A stretch of DNA of 64,000 bases from assembly GCF_000373585.1 (NCBI RefSeq), contig NZ_KB891907.1, positions 227,526-291,525 of the forward strand, in the 5' to 3' direction. The notes beneath the pieces are model-generated. The model worked only from the letters and a program-made list of their open reading frames with translations. It had not been told where the DNA came from and ran no database searches. Each line of letters begins with the position of its first letter. The stretch's first letter is position 1. The position numbers and the translations under genes were made by a program. Of the stretch, positions 15,777-24,838 are shown piece after piece. This DNA is from Streptomyces sp. MspMP-M5. GTDB taxonomy: Bacteria > Actinomycetota > Actinomycetes > Streptomycetales > Streptomycetaceae.

Positions 15777-16610
15777 TTACCCCTGACCCGGGCGTCGGAA
15801 CAAGGCCGTCCACAGGAACGCCTCCCCGAAGAAGGGCGATTCCGGCAGCTCGTCCCGCATCCGGCGCAGCTCGACCTCCGTCAGGTCGGCGAAGAGGGCG
15901 CGCAGCGACTCCCGGGTGTAGGCGAGGCCACCATGGAGGCCGGGCTCACGGTAGAAGTCGGCGTCCGGAAGCTCCGAGCCCATCGCCCCGGCCGCGAAGC
16001 AGGTGAGACCGAAATGGCCACCGGGAGCCAGGGAACGTTCGAGGAGGGCGAGGTAGCTGATGCGGCGGTGCGGCGGCAGGTGGTGGAAGCAACCGGAGTC
16101 GTAGATCAGGTCGTAGGGGCCGCCGGCGAGTCCGCTGTTCGCGGAGTGGGCGGGATCGGCGAGGGCGGTGAAGGCGTCGCCGCAGTGGAAGCGAACCGTC
16201 GTCCCTGTCCCTGCCTCGCGGGCGCGGTCCTCGGCCCAGGAGACGGCGGTGGGGGAGAGGTCCACGGCATCCACCTCGAAGCCCAGTGCGGCGAGATGCA
16301 GTGCGTTGCGGCCCGGACCGCAGCCCAGGTCCAGGGCGCGGCCCACGGTGATCAGCCCGCGATCGAGATACGAGACGAGGTTCTCGTCCGGTTTGGCCAC
16401 GAAGAACGGCACCGGCCGGTCGTGGTCCGCGTAGAAGTCGTCCCACCAGCCGGCCGCACCCGCCGTCCAGCGGTCGGCCTCCGGCGCGAACAGACCGTCC
16501 AGCAGCCGCAGTACGTCCTCCACCGTCCGGATGTTCCGCTCCACCTGCGCGCCGCCGCCGGACCGCTCCGGCTCCGCGCTCCCGTCGTCCACCGCCACCA
16601 CCCTGACCAT
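15777..16610 (-). CDS. SAM-dependent methyltransferase
   Basis: 277 residues from the ATG at 16610, which has GGAGGGG upstream. The class I Rossmann core is clear: ALDLGCGPGRNALHLAALG (SAM-binding glycine loop), VDAVDLSPTAVSWA (acidic residue for the ribose), FHCGDAFTALAD, YDLIYDSGCFHHLPPHRR, and LAPGGHFGLTCFA. The GCFHHLP stretch resembles thiopurine-methyltransferase/tellurite-type small-molecule methyltransferases. The substrate is unknown. Encoded alone, convergent with the DUF2254 pair. Confidence 0.88.
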   Translation of the reverse strand: MVRVVAVDDGSAEPERSGGGAQVERNIRTVEDVLRLLDGLFAPEADRWTAGAAGWWDDFYADHDRPVPFFVAKPDENLVSYLDRGLITVGRALDLGCGPGRNALHLAALGFEVDAVDLSPTAVSWAEDRAREAGTGTTVRFHCGDAFTALADPAHSANSGLAGGPYDLIYDSGCFHHLPPHRRISYLALLERSLAPGGHFGLTCFAAGAMGSELPDADFYREPGLHGGLAYTRESLRALFADLTEVELRRMRDELPESPFFGEAFLWTALFRRPGQG

Positions 16611-17016
16611 CCGCCCCTCCCCGTGCCGTTCACCGGCCACTGCGCTCCCGCGCGCTGTGGGCCCTGACATCCCGCGCTCGTGCGCGCCCGCACCCCGGCC
16701 TCGTGCGTGCCCCGGCTTCCTGTGCCCCGGCCTTGTGTGCTCCTCGGCGAGGCTACGTCGGAGTGCGGGGGGTGCCCAGATCGGGCCGGTCGGCCGAAGT
16801 GCACCATCGTCCGCCTGGTGTGCTGCGCCCAGGCCCGTGGACCCCCACCCTCCAGCCCTGCCGGAACTCACGCCCGCCGTCCCGTCCCACCCCGCCACGG
16901 GCCCATTCCCGACCGAGCCACGGCTTGTTTTCCCGGAAGCCCGGAAGCCCGGAAGCCCGGAAGCCCGGAAGCCCCGAATCCCGGAGGCCCGGAAGTTATG
17001 CCCACCCGGCCCCCGC
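16611..17016. other. Gene-free spacer with 9-nt tandem repeat
   Basis: 406 nt between two leftward genes. Apart from the CCCGGAAGC repeat at 16932-16995 no gene or clear regulatory site is visible. Confidence 0.55.
16932..16995. repeat. 9-nt tandem repeat (CCCGGAAGC)
   Basis: Five exact or near-exact consecutive copies of CCCGGAAGC, then two diverged ones (CCCGAATCC, CGGAGGCC). It lies ~20 nt past the stop codon of the APC permease gene and could be hypervariable in copy number. Confidence 0.75.
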
Positions 17017-18666
17017 TCACCCCCCAGGCACCACCTCCACCGACCCGATGTACTCCTGCGTTTCGGCGTCGGGGAGGCGTACCGCCTGGGCCCAGAAGTA
17101 GATGGCGAGGCTGAACGCGGCGATGAGGGCGATGTCCCACCACAGCGGAACGGCGTCCGTGGCGCCGCAGGACACCTTCGATGCCGGGCCCGTGCTGCAG
17201 AAGCCGCCCTGCCAGGAGATCACGCCCATGCCCAGCAGATACACCGGCAGCCACTGTGCGCTCCGCCAGTCCGGGTGCGGGGTCTTCGGGTTGAGCTTGA
17301 GCAGCGCCGAGCCGCCGAGGACCAGATAGCCGAGGACGATCGCCACACCGAGGCGCCACAGGGTGTCCCAACCGGCCCAGTAGATGATGAGGTTGGCGAC
17401 GATGAAGGCCAGCGGGGCCCAGAAGAGTCCGCCGGGCAGGCGGTACGGACGCGGCCGGTCCGGGTCCTGCCTCCGCAGGCAGCCGAAGGCGAGCGGGGCA
17501 CCGGCGTACATCAGCACGCTCGCCGACGTCACAAAGCCGACCAGCTTCTGCCAGGTGGGGAACGGCAGAAAGACGATCAGCCCGACGACGAAGGCGACAA
17601 GCAGGCCCAGCCACGGCACACCCCGCGTGGTGGTGCGCTCGAAGACCGCCGGCACATAGCCGTTGCGGGAGAGCCCGTACGAGACCCGGGAGGTGGCCGT
17701 CACATAGACCAGGCCGGTGCCGGACGGTGAGATGACGGCGTCGATGTAGAGGAGCGTCGCCAGCCAGCCGAGGCCGATCGACGTGGCCAGACCGGCGAAC
17801 GGTCCGGCCTTGCCGCTGAACGACAGATCGGCCCAGCCGCCGTGCGCGAACGCGCTGTGCGGGAGCGCCCCGATGAACACCGCCTGGAGCAGGACGTACA
17901 CCAGCACACCGATGAGGATCGAGCCGATCACCGCCCGTGGGATGTCCCGCGCCGGGTTGCTGCTCTCGCCCGCCAACTGGTCCGCCTGCTCGAAGCCGAG
18001 GAGGGCGAAGATGATGCCGCTGGTGCTGACCGCCGAGAGCATGCCCTTGGCGCCGAACGGCGAGAAGCCCTGGTAGCCGAAGTTGCCGGGGTGGAAGGCG
18101 GCGGTCGCCATCACGATGATGGTGAGGACCGGGACGGCCAGCTTCCACCAGGTCGCCACACTGTTGGTGTGGGCCAGCCACCGGATGCCGAAGAAGTTGA
18201 CCACGACGAAGAACGCCATGAAGGCGACGGCGAGCCCGTAGCCGGCCGGGGTGAGGTGGTTCTTGCCGGTCTGCACCCAGGGGGTGTGCACGCTGAGGTA
18301 GTTCAGGGACGCCATGACCTCGATCGGTGCCACGGTGACCGCCTGGAGCCAGGAGAACCAACCGAAGGACGCGCCGGCCGCGCTGCCGAACGCGTAGTGC
18401 GGGAAGCGCGCGGTGCCGCCCGCGACCGGGTACATCGCCCCCAGCTCGGCGTGGACGAACGCCAGGATGATGATGGCGACGGCCCCGATGCCCCAGGAGA
18501 CCAGCGCCGCGGTGCCGGCCGCCTGCGCTGCGAACAATGACCCGAACAGCCATCCGGATCCGATGATGGACCCCTCGGAGGTCCAGATCAGGCCGATCAG
18601 CCCGATGTCTCGTTTCAGGCCGGGGTTCCGGGGCGCGGCCGGCGCGGGCGGCTTGTGCATCTCCAT
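17017..18666 (-). CDS. APC-superfamily amino acid permease
   Basis: 549 residues with about 12-14 hydrophobic spans. Start: LIGLIWTSEGSIIGSGWLFG, the unwound Gly-rich first span that binds the amino group in APC carriers; then AELGAMYPVAGGTARFPHYAFGS in span 3 and a FALLGFEQADQLAGESSNPARDIPRAV segment typical of the family. The C-terminal 25 residues carry DAETQEYIGSVEVVPGG. Imports or exchanges amino acids or amines at the plasma membrane; the substrate is not readable. Its neighbours do not suggest a pathway. Confidence 0.9.
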   Translation of the reverse strand: MEMHKPPAPAAPRNPGLKRDIGLIGLIWTSEGSIIGSGWLFGSLFAAQAAGTAALVSWGIGAVAIIILAFVHAELGAMYPVAGGTARFPHYAFGSAAGASFGWFSWLQAVTVAPIEVMASLNYLSVHTPWVQTGKNHLTPAGYGLAVAFMAFFVVVNFFGIRWLAHTNSVATWWKLAVPVLTIIVMATAAFHPGNFGYQGFSPFGAKGMLSAVSTSGIIFALLGFEQADQLAGESSNPARDIPRAVIGSILIGVLVYVLLQAVFIGALPHSAFAHGGWADLSFSGKAGPFAGLATSIGLGWLATLLYIDAVISPSGTGLVYVTATSRVSYGLSRNGYVPAVFERTTTRGVPWLGLLVAFVVGLIVFLPFPTWQKLVGFVTSASVLMYAGAPLAFGCLRRQDPDRPRPYRLPGGLFWAPLAFIVANLIIYWAGWDTLWRLGVAIVLGYLVLGGSALLKLNPKTPHPDWRSAQWLPVYLLGMGVISWQGGFCSTGPASKVSCGATDAVPLWWDIALIAAFSLAIYFWAQAVRLPDAETQEYIGSVEVVPGG

Positions 18667-18887
18667 GGGGCGTGCCCTCGTTCTGCTGCGACGACGGGTG
18701 GCGGCGAGTGCGCGGTGGCAGCGGCTGCGGTGGGTGATGGGTGATGACGAGCCTGCTGACGCCGCACGGGTGGGCTTACGTACGCGTACCTTTTGTCCCC
18801 ATACTTCCGGATCGGTGAGAGGGGGCGTGGCGCGCCGCGCCGGGAGTGCCGCCGAGGCCGGACGCCGGAGGGGCGACGGCTCCGGTC

Positions 18888-19223
18888 CTACGGGCGGGAG
18901 GGCCGGGTGTGGCGCGGCGGTGACGGCGTCGGCGCCGGTGCCCGGGGCGGGGCAGGAGCGGCGGAGGGATGGCGGAGGGTGTGGGGGCTCGACGGGGCGA
19001 CCTCCACGCCGGTCTCGTCGACCCCGGCCGTCCAGACGATGCCGGTGACGCTCACGGCCAGCGCGAAGACGAGGCCGATGCCCTCGAACGGGATGCGCCG
19101 CACCCCGCCCCGTCCGTTGCGCTCCAAGGGGGTGCGCCGCACCTCGCCCCGCTCGATGCGCTCGAAGGGGATGTGTCGGACCTCGCCTCGCCCGGTGGCC
19201 CCGCCCTGCGTATCCGTCACCAC
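18888..19223 (-). CDS. Small single-span membrane protein with a 13-residue tandem repeat
   Basis: 111 residues from a GTG at 19223 (GGAGAGG 12 nt upstream; a second GTG follows at 19220). Residues ~15-53 are three copies of VRRIPFERxxRGE. Then one hydrophobic span (GLVFALAVSVTGIVWTAGV) and a Pro/Ser-rich C-terminal tail. Third codon positions are almost all G/C in this frame, which supports coding on this strand rather than the longer antisense frames. Function unknown; the Arg-rich repeats would face the cytosol if the tail is outside. Confidence 0.6.
   Translation of the reverse strand: MVTDTQGGATGRGEVRHIPFERIERGEVRRTPLERNGRGGVRRIPFEGIGLVFALAVSVTGIVWTAGVDETGVEVAPSSPHTLRHPSAAPAPPRAPAPTPSPPRHTRPSRP
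19065..19181 (-). repeat. Three 39-nt tandem units inside the small membrane protein gene
   Basis: Units 19181-19143, 19142-19104 and 19103-19065 encode VRHIPFERIERGE, VRRTPLERNGRGG and VRRIPFEGIGLVF. DNA similarity is high in units 1 and 2, so the repeat is a fairly recent expansion. Confidence 0.65.
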
Positions 19224-19490
19224 CCTGGCGCTTCCTCTCCGCCGCCGCGCTGCCCCAGCTGCTCCACCAGTTGTGCCTCTTGGCCCTTCTCCCTTTCCCC
19301 TTCCGCCCATGTTCCTTTGTGGTTGGGGGAGTTGGCCATCACTCATACGAGGGCACCGGGGGTGCAGGGGAGCAGGGACGCGTGGGGAATGGGTCCCGAG
19401 GGGGAGAGAGGGGGCGCCTCGCCGCGTCAGCCTCTGGTCATGGTGCACAGTAGCCGTGAGAGAGCGCGTCGAGATCGGGAGGGGGACGAC

Positions 19491-20291
19491 GTGTCCCGAG
19501 GTGTGCCGGAGTCCGTGAGGCAGTCCTGCCGGGCGCGGCCGGGCGAGATTGCGGGTCTCATCGAGGAGGTCGTTCGGTCCGGTGCTCGGCTCGGTGCGAC
19601 GCTGGACGGGCTCGGCGACGCGGAGGTGCGGGCCCCGTCCCTGCTTCCCGGTTGGACCCGCGGTCATGTCCTCACCCATGTGGCGCGCAGTGCGGACGCC
19701 TATGTCTGGCTGCTGGCCGTCGCTCGCGGCGAGGCCGAACCCGGACCGCGGGCCGGGGGCGCGGAGCTCGCGCGGGCGGTGACGGACGGGGCGGGCCGCC
19801 CGGCGGCCGCGCTGGCCGAGGATGTGCGGTCCGCTCTGGCGCGGCTGGTCGAGGACGCTCGCGCGATGCCCGCCGGGGCGTGGGAAACGCCGGTCACCGC
19901 GCTGGCCGGTTGGGCGCATCCGGCCTGGTACACGCTCTACCGGTGCTGGCGCGAACTGGAGACCCACCATGTCGACCTGGGCGCCGGGTACCGCACGGCC
20001 GACTGGCCAGCCCCCTACGTGGCGTGGGCGCTGGATGGCACCCTGGCTGCGCTGGCTGCCCGGGACTTCCCCGTCGCCCGGGTCGAGGCCGTCGACCTGG
20101 GGCGGGCCTGGAGCCTGCCGCGGGCGGCCGGGCCGACGGTCGCCGGGCCCGGCCACGCCCTGTTGGGATGGCTGAGCGGCCGGGGCGCCGAGGGGGTGGC
20201 GGCGGTGCCCGTCGGACGGTTGCCGGTTCCGCCGGCGTGGCCGTTGCCGCCGGTCCCCGGGTGGGACGGTGCCGGGGAGCCGGGTGCCTGA
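19491..20291 (+). CDS. Mycothiol-dependent maleylpyruvate isomerase family protein
   Basis: 266 residues from the GTG at 19491, with GGGAGGGGG just upstream. The N-terminal DinB-like four-helix domain carries LLPGWTRGHVLTHVARSADAYVWLL, whose His is a metal ligand, and the WRELETHHVDLGAGY segment gives further His ligands; a small C-terminal domain follows. Enzymes of this fold use mycothiol for thiol-dependent isomerisation or transfer. Whether this one acts on maleylpyruvate is unknown; no gentisate genes are nearby. Convergent with a metallo-beta-lactamase protein, a common neighbour in streptomycetes. Confidence 0.88.
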   Translation: MSRGVPESVRQSCRARPGEIAGLIEEVVRSGARLGATLDGLGDAEVRAPSLLPGWTRGHVLTHVARSADAYVWLLAVARGEAEPGPRAGGAELARAVTDGAGRPAAALAEDVRSALARLVEDARAMPAGAWETPVTALAGWAHPAWYTLYRCWRELETHHVDLGAGYRTADWPAPYVAWALDGTLAALAARDFPVARVEAVDLGRAWSLPRAAGPTVAGPGHALLGWLSGRGAEGVAAVPVGRLPVPPAWPLPPVPGWDGAGEPGA

Positions 20292-20304
20292 ACGGGGCAG
20301 GGCG

Positions 20305-21021
20305 TCACGCCGAGCGCGGTGGCTCCCAGACCGAGCCGTCATGGGCGAAGTACACCCGGCGCGGATCGAACGCGGCGAGCCGGTCGAGCCATGGGCGGTA
20401 GCTCGGCAACGGCTGGGCCACGCCGTCGAGTGCGGCCTGGCGGGCCAGGTGGTCGGAGGCATAGTGGGAGGCGAAGTCGTGGGCCTGGCCGGCCAGTACC
20501 ACCGTGCCGTCGGGGCGGTGGAGGACCAGTGACTGGTGTCCGTCGGTGTGGCCGGGGGTCGGCACGGTCCGGACACCCGGCCAGATCTCGGCCTCGCCGC
20601 TGAGCTCCTCGTACGAGGCGCCCGGGAAGTCGATCAGTTCGTCGATGGTGTAGTCGCCCCGGCGGGCGGTGGCCAGTTCGACCTCCTGCACCAGGATGGG
20701 TGTCCCGGCCAGCAGGGGATTCCCGCCGCAGTGGTCGAAGTGCAGATGGCAGTTGACGACGAGGGAGACGTCGGCGAGGGACGCTCCGACGGTGGCCAAC
20801 GCGGCCTGCAGAGGGCGGCGTTGCGGGCGGTAGTGGGCCTCGGTCTCCGGGTCGGCGGCGCCGATGCCGGTGTCGAAGAGGAGCCGGCCCCGCTCGTGTT
20901 CCACCAGGTAGGCGAGCGCCGGCTCCACCCGGGGCTCCGGGCCGCCGGTCTCCGACGCCGGCCGTATGAAGTAGCCCAGGTCGAGCCGGTGCACCGCCAT
21001 GTGCGCTGAGGTTGTAGGCAT
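20305..21021 (-). CDS. Metallo-beta-lactamase fold hydrolase (lactonase-like)
   Basis: 238 residues. NCHLHFDHCGGN is the HxHxDH metal motif; TVPTPGHTDGHQS gives the next His; VLAGQAHDFA and the final YFAHDG complete the dinuclear site. The GRLLFDTGIGAADPETEAHY opening and overall size resemble N-acyl homoserine lactonase-type MBL proteins. The substrate is uncertain: glyoxalase II-like thioester hydrolysis is an alternative. Start may be the ATG at 21021 or the one at 21000 (MAVHRLDLGYF). Confidence 0.88.
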   Translation of the reverse strand: MPTTSAHMAVHRLDLGYFIRPASETGGPEPRVEPALAYLVEHERGRLLFDTGIGAADPETEAHYRPQRRPLQAALATVGASLADVSLVVNCHLHFDHCGGNPLLAGTPILVQEVELATARRGDYTIDELIDFPGASYEELSGEAEIWPGVRTVPTPGHTDGHQSLVLHRPDGTVVLAGQAHDFASHYASDHLARQAALDGVAQPLPSYRPWLDRLAAFDPRRVYFAHDGSVWEPPRSA

Positions 21022-21252
21022 GCCCCATGATCGCCGGATCGCGCCGCCGTCCGCAGCGGCTTTGCCGCGTCGGCCGCCGTCCGTCTGTCGTCCGTGCCAA
21101 GGCGGACGGTGGCCGTGCCCCACGGGGATGCCGATGGTTGCCGTGCGGGCGGGGCGCTGCCCTGACCCTCCCTCAGATCGGTCGGGGGCGCCCCTCTGGC
21201 CGGGGTCGTCGTCCCGTGGGGCGGGGTCGTCCCCCTGGCCGGGTGTGTGCTG

Positions 21253-21780
21253 TCAGGTCGTCGTCCCCACGCACATCACATCGAGCCGGTGTGCCGTCGG
21301 CGCGGCGATCCCCAGCTCCGGGCGCCACACGGTGAGGATCTGCGCGGACGGGGTGAACAGCGGGCCGGGCAGCGCGGTGGGGGAGTGCCACTCCCAGCGG
21401 CTGATGTGCTGCGGCTCCGCCGCGTACGGCGTGCCCTGGCAGTGCGTGACCAGGGACGCCATGGTGATGCGGTTCAGGCCCTGGATGTCGTCGTGCAGCA
21501 TCGCGAAGATCCGGACGTCGTCCGGATCGGCGTGCAGTCCGGTCTCCTCGCGGAGTTCCCGGGCCGCGGCGGACCGTACGCTCTCGCCGGGGTCGACCTT
21601 GCCGCCGGGCAGCTCCCAGGTGCCCGCGCGGTGCAGACCGAGCAGGATCCGTCCGTCCGCGTCCAGCACGATGACGCCGACCCCGAACACGGCCTGTGCC
21701 TGTGGCGGCCGGTCTCCGCGCTGCCGGCTCGTCACCGCGTTCGTCCCCCTGGCCGTCTCCCTGCCCGTTCCGCTGACCAT
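21253..21780 (-). CDS. Nudix hydrolase
   Basis: 175 residues. Complete Nudix box: GKVDPGESVRSAAARELREETGL (G-x5-E-x7-REUxEExGU). VIVLDADGRILLGLHRAGTWELPGG precedes it in the usual way. Hydrolyses a nucleoside diphosphate linked to some moiety X using Mg2+; the substrate is not readable. The ATG at 21780 has GGGGAC upstream. The first ~25 residues are polar and variable. Confidence 0.9.
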   Translation of the reverse strand: MVSGTGRETARGTNAVTSRQRGDRPPQAQAVFGVGVIVLDADGRILLGLHRAGTWELPGGKVDPGESVRSAAARELREETGLHADPDDVRIFAMLHDDIQGLNRITMASLVTHCQGTPYAAEPQHISRWEWHSPTALPGPLFTPSAQILTVWRPELGIAAPTAHRLDVMCVGTTT

Positions 21781-21933
21781 CCCGTCCCCTTCTCGGTTCT
21801 GCGTCTTCTCGGCTCTTCGCCGACCTGCCCCGGTCCCGGGGGCGACAACACTTTCCCCCACATTCACCCATGGGGGTGGGCCACATCCATCGTTCCGGCC
21901 GAACCCGGAGCGCACAACGACCACAATGCGCTC

Positions 21934-22980
21934 ATGACCCATGACTGGAAGCGACAGATCGACCGGCTCCACGAGGAACTGGTGCGGCGCGACGACCCGG
22001 CCGAATGGGTCGCGGAGGCGGATGCCGTGGACGCGTCCCGCCGCTACCCGGACCTCGCGCTCCGCGGCCCGGTCTTCGGCCTCGCCGTGCTCGATCCCCC
22101 GCACGTCGTACCGCACGGGAAGGGGCCCGAACACGCCCCGGAATGGCGACTGTTGAAGCCCGTGACCGACGGCACCCCGCAGGACGCCCGGGACACCCTC
22201 AACTCTCATCTCTGGTTCAAGGCCAAGGACGACACCGACGATCCCGCCGTCCGGCGCGAACTGCTCGCCGCCGTGGCGCGACTGGAAAGCGAACCGATCG
22301 ACGACCTCACGGTGTGCGGTGCCCGCTACCGGATCGTCCGCGGCGACGAGTTCGCCCGCAGCGGCCGGGGCGGGCTGGAGCCGCCCCGGCCCACCGACCC
22401 CGAGCCGGCCGACCGCAGCTGGGATGGCCGAAACGACACCTCTTCACCGGACCGCGACTTCGGCCTCGTCCCCGGCCGGGAGACCAGCCCGATGGCCGCG
22501 GCCATGGAGGTGGCGCTCCGGGACTTCGCCTATTCGGGGGCGCGCTTCCCGGCCGCCGTCCGCGAGGACTCCGAGCGGGCGTGCACCACCCACCCGGACG
22601 TCGTGCTGCTGCCCGTCGGCTTCGCCGTCGCCGAACGCCGCTCCGGCGGCTGGCAGCCACGGGGAGCGCTGATGCCGACACCGCACGAGGCGCGGCGGCT
22701 GCTCTTCGACGCCATGGTCGAGTTCTGGCCCGAGCTGTACAAGTTCGACGAGGACGAGCGGCAGCGGTACGCGCGGGCCGCCGAGGAGTTCAAGGCCGCC
22801 GGCCGGGCCGACGAGGTGCGGGTGGGCGACCGGATGTTCCAGATCTGCCGCATCGAGCGGATGGTCCGGACGGGCCCCGACGGCCCGGAGCCGCCCCGCC
22901 CGTCGGACGTGGACGACTACGGCCCGACGAAGATCCATCCGACCATGGACGAGGACGGCACCCTGCACTACGACCGGTGA
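21934..22980 (+). CDS. DUF5954 family protein
   Basis: 348 residues, soluble. Features that place it in DUF5954: LHEELVRRDDPAEWVAEADA opening, YPDLALRGPVFG, the repeated CGARYRIVRGDEFARSGRGGLEPPRPTDPE and its later echo GDRMFQICRIERMVRTGPDGPEPPRPSDVDDYGP. The two echoes show an internal duplication of the same module. Common in streptomycetes; function unknown. Its last 13 bases overlap the convergent kinase gene. Start ATG at 21934. Confidence 0.85.
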   Translation: MTHDWKRQIDRLHEELVRRDDPAEWVAEADAVDASRRYPDLALRGPVFGLAVLDPPHVVPHGKGPEHAPEWRLLKPVTDGTPQDARDTLNSHLWFKAKDDTDDPAVRRELLAAVARLESEPIDDLTVCGARYRIVRGDEFARSGRGGLEPPRPTDPEPADRSWDGRNDTSSPDRDFGLVPGRETSPMAAAMEVALRDFAYSGARFPAAVREDSERACTTHPDVVLLPVGFAVAERRSGGWQPRGALMPTPHEARRLLFDAMVEFWPELYKFDEDERQRYARAAEEFKAAGRADEVRVGDRMFQICRIERMVRTGPDGPEPPRPSDVDDYGPTKIHPTMDEDGTLHYDR

Positions 22981-23552
22981 CCGGCGGCGAGCACCGCCCT
23001 GTGCCGGGCCTCGGCCGCGATCGCGGCGGCGGTCTCCTCGGGCGTCTGCCCGGAGCTGTCCAGCCACCACCCCACTCCGTTCAGTTCCTCGTGCATCGCG
23101 CGGTAGAAGGGGGCGATGTCGTAGTCGACGCGTTCCCGGGCGGGGCGGGCTGCGTTGCGCTGCCGGCAGACCTCCGGCGGCGGGGCCAGCACCACGAACA
23201 TCACCGGCCGGGGCAGCAGGAGTTCGGCCATGAAGTCCAGGAGTTCGCGGTCGGCGATGGCGTACTCGACGACCGGGAAGATGTCCTGCTCGGCGAAGTT
23301 GTTGGCGAGCGTGCACATGTTGCGGGCGCACAGCAGCAGTTGCCGCCGCGACTCGGCCGCGGGCCGGCCGAGGAACCCGACCCGCCCCTGGACGACCATG
23401 TACGACAGGAAGTCCCCGTTGATGTGCGCCGCCCGTTCGTGGTGCGCGGCCACCAGCGGCGACACCGTCGACTTCCCGGCCCCCGGCATCCCGGAGACGA
23501 TCAGGCAGCCGGGCGCCGTTTGCCCCGCCGGCCGGTTGCTGTCCGCCGTCAT
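22968..23552 (-). CDS. P-loop kinase/phosphotransferase-like protein
   Basis: 194 residues. Walker A GMPGAGKST (residues 21-29) near the N-terminus; HINGDFLSYMVVQG and PVVEYAIADRELL follow; a basic segment CRQRNAARPARERVDYD could be the LID. The fold resembles small-molecule kinases such as chloramphenicol phosphotransferase or shikimate kinase. The acceptor is unknown. Similar in plan to the protein at 32603-33199. Confidence 0.8.
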   Translation of the reverse strand: MTADSNRPAGQTAPGCLIVSGMPGAGKSTVSPLVAAHHERAAHINGDFLSYMVVQGRVGFLGRPAAESRRQLLLCARNMCTLANNFAEQDIFPVVEYAIADRELLDFMAELLLPRPVMFVVLAPPPEVCRQRNAARPARERVDYDIAPFYRAMHEELNGVGWWLDSSGQTPEETAAAIAAEARHRAVLAAGHRS

Positions 23553-23780
23553 GCGTTGCTCGCTCTCCTTCGGCCGCCTCTGGGGCGGGCAGCTGGCCCG
23601 GCACCGGGTCCGACACCGGACTGGGCATCATCGCAACGCCGGTGTCCTTGCGCACACCAATTTGGCGTCCCGCTACGGCATTTCGTCGATCGTCGGCTGG
23701 CCCCGCCCGGGATTCCGGGAATTGCCGCCAATGAGTGAATTCCGGAATGCGGAATCGTTTCGGCGGGTGATGCTTCCCGG

Positions 23781-24506
23781 GTGATGACCAACGCCTGGTG
23801 GCGCCGCGCCGCCACCACAACAGCCCTGATCGTCGCGACAGTTCTGCCGGTCGGATCGACCACCGCGATAGCCGATCCCACTCCGGGCTCCGCGCCCGCC
23901 CCCGCCCCTGCGATGCGGCCCGCCGGCACCGCATTCGACGCCGGCCCGCTGCGGCTCCCGGAACCACCGCCCGCGGGCGTGGTACGGACCGAACTCGCCG
24001 GCCTGCACGTCTCGGCACCGCATTCGATGAACGGCTACAGCCGTGCGAAATTCCCGCACTGGATCAAGCAGTACGGGGAATGCGACACCCGTGAGGTCGT
24101 CCTCGCTCGGGACGGCGAGGACGTCAAGCAGGACGAGAAGTGCCGCGCCATTTCCGGGACATGGTTCAGCGAATACGACGCCAAGGTCTTCACCGTCTCC
24201 GGGCAGCTGGACATCGACCACATCGTGCCGCTGGCCAACGCCTGGCGGTCCGGTGCCGACCAGTGGACCACCCCGGAGCGCCGGAGGTTCGCCAACGACC
24301 TCGTCCACTCCCAGCTGATCGCGGTGTCGGCCTCCTCCAACCGACAGAAGGGCGACCAGTCCCCGGACCAGTGGGCCCCGCCGAGGCGCGCCTACTGGTG
24401 CACCTACGCCCGCGCCTGGACCGACGTCAAACACCTCTACCACCTGAACGTCACCGAACCGGAAAAGGCCAAGCTCAGCGAGATGTTGGACACCTGCGAA
24501 CAGTGA
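23781..24506 (+). CDS. Secreted HNH nuclease-like protein (DUF1524)
   Basis: 241 residues. Basic N-terminus and hydrophobic segment (ATTTALIVATVLPVG) end near AIADPTPG, a signal peptide. The nuclease region has YGECDTREVVLARDG, CRAISGTWFSEYD, LDIDHIVPLANAWRSGA (144-155; His147 as catalytic candidate), and a late SNRQKGDQSPDQWAPP with the Asn and Lys of the HNH fold, then YWCTYARAWTDVKHLY. Four Cys could form disulfides. An extracellular DNase or nutrient nuclease is the likely role. GTG 23781 or ATG 23784 are both possible starts. Overlaps the next gene by 4 nt. Confidence 0.88.
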   Translation: MMTNAWWRRAATTTALIVATVLPVGSTTAIADPTPGSAPAPAPAMRPAGTAFDAGPLRLPEPPPAGVVRTELAGLHVSAPHSMNGYSRAKFPHWIKQYGECDTREVVLARDGEDVKQDEKCRAISGTWFSEYDAKVFTVSGQLDIDHIVPLANAWRSGADQWTTPERRRFANDLVHSQLIAVSASSNRQKGDQSPDQWAPPRRAYWCTYARAWTDVKHLYHLNVTEPEKAKLSEMLDTCEQ

Positions 24507-24796
24507 CCACCCCCGATCGCGACGCACTCACCGACCGGGTCACCGCCGGCCCCGGTGGCGCGATGACGGTCCAGGTCGGTGTCATCACCGGCGACCTGAC
24601 CGTCACCACCACCGACCGCGGCGACGGCACGGCCCGGGTCGTCGTCCAGTACACCGGTGCGGAGGACCGCTACGACCTCGAAGGCGGGCCGGTCCGGATT
24701 CCGCCCGGGGGCGTAGCCGCGCTCCACCGGGCCGTGTTGGGCGCGGTGCGCACCGGTGGCGCCGCTCAGGTCCCGGGCACCGCGCCGCGCCCCTGA
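24503..24796 (+). CDS. Small hypothetical protein coupled to the HNH nuclease gene
   Basis: 97 residues from a GTG that overlaps the nuclease stop codon (GTGA), so translation is probably coupled. No signal peptide. The middle reads as beta strands (MTVQVGVITGDLTVTTTDRGD, ARVVVQYTGAEDRYDLEGG). Since the nuclease is exported and this protein is not, it could be a cytosolic partner, possibly an immunity-like protein, but nothing in the sequence proves this. Confidence 0.65.
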   Translation: MTTPDRDALTDRVTAGPGGAMTVQVGVITGDLTVTTTDRGDGTARVVVQYTGAEDRYDLEGGPVRIPPGGVAALHRAVLGAVRTGGAAQVPGTAPRP

Positions 24797-24838
24797 GGCA
24801 CGCTCACCGCGACCTCATCGCATACCGCGACCCCGTTC

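Noticed and set aside
16932..16995. Tandem 9-nt repeat as a CRISPR or replication iteron
   Set aside because: No spacers, no replication gene or AT-rich unwinding region nearby; a simple tandem repeat explains it.
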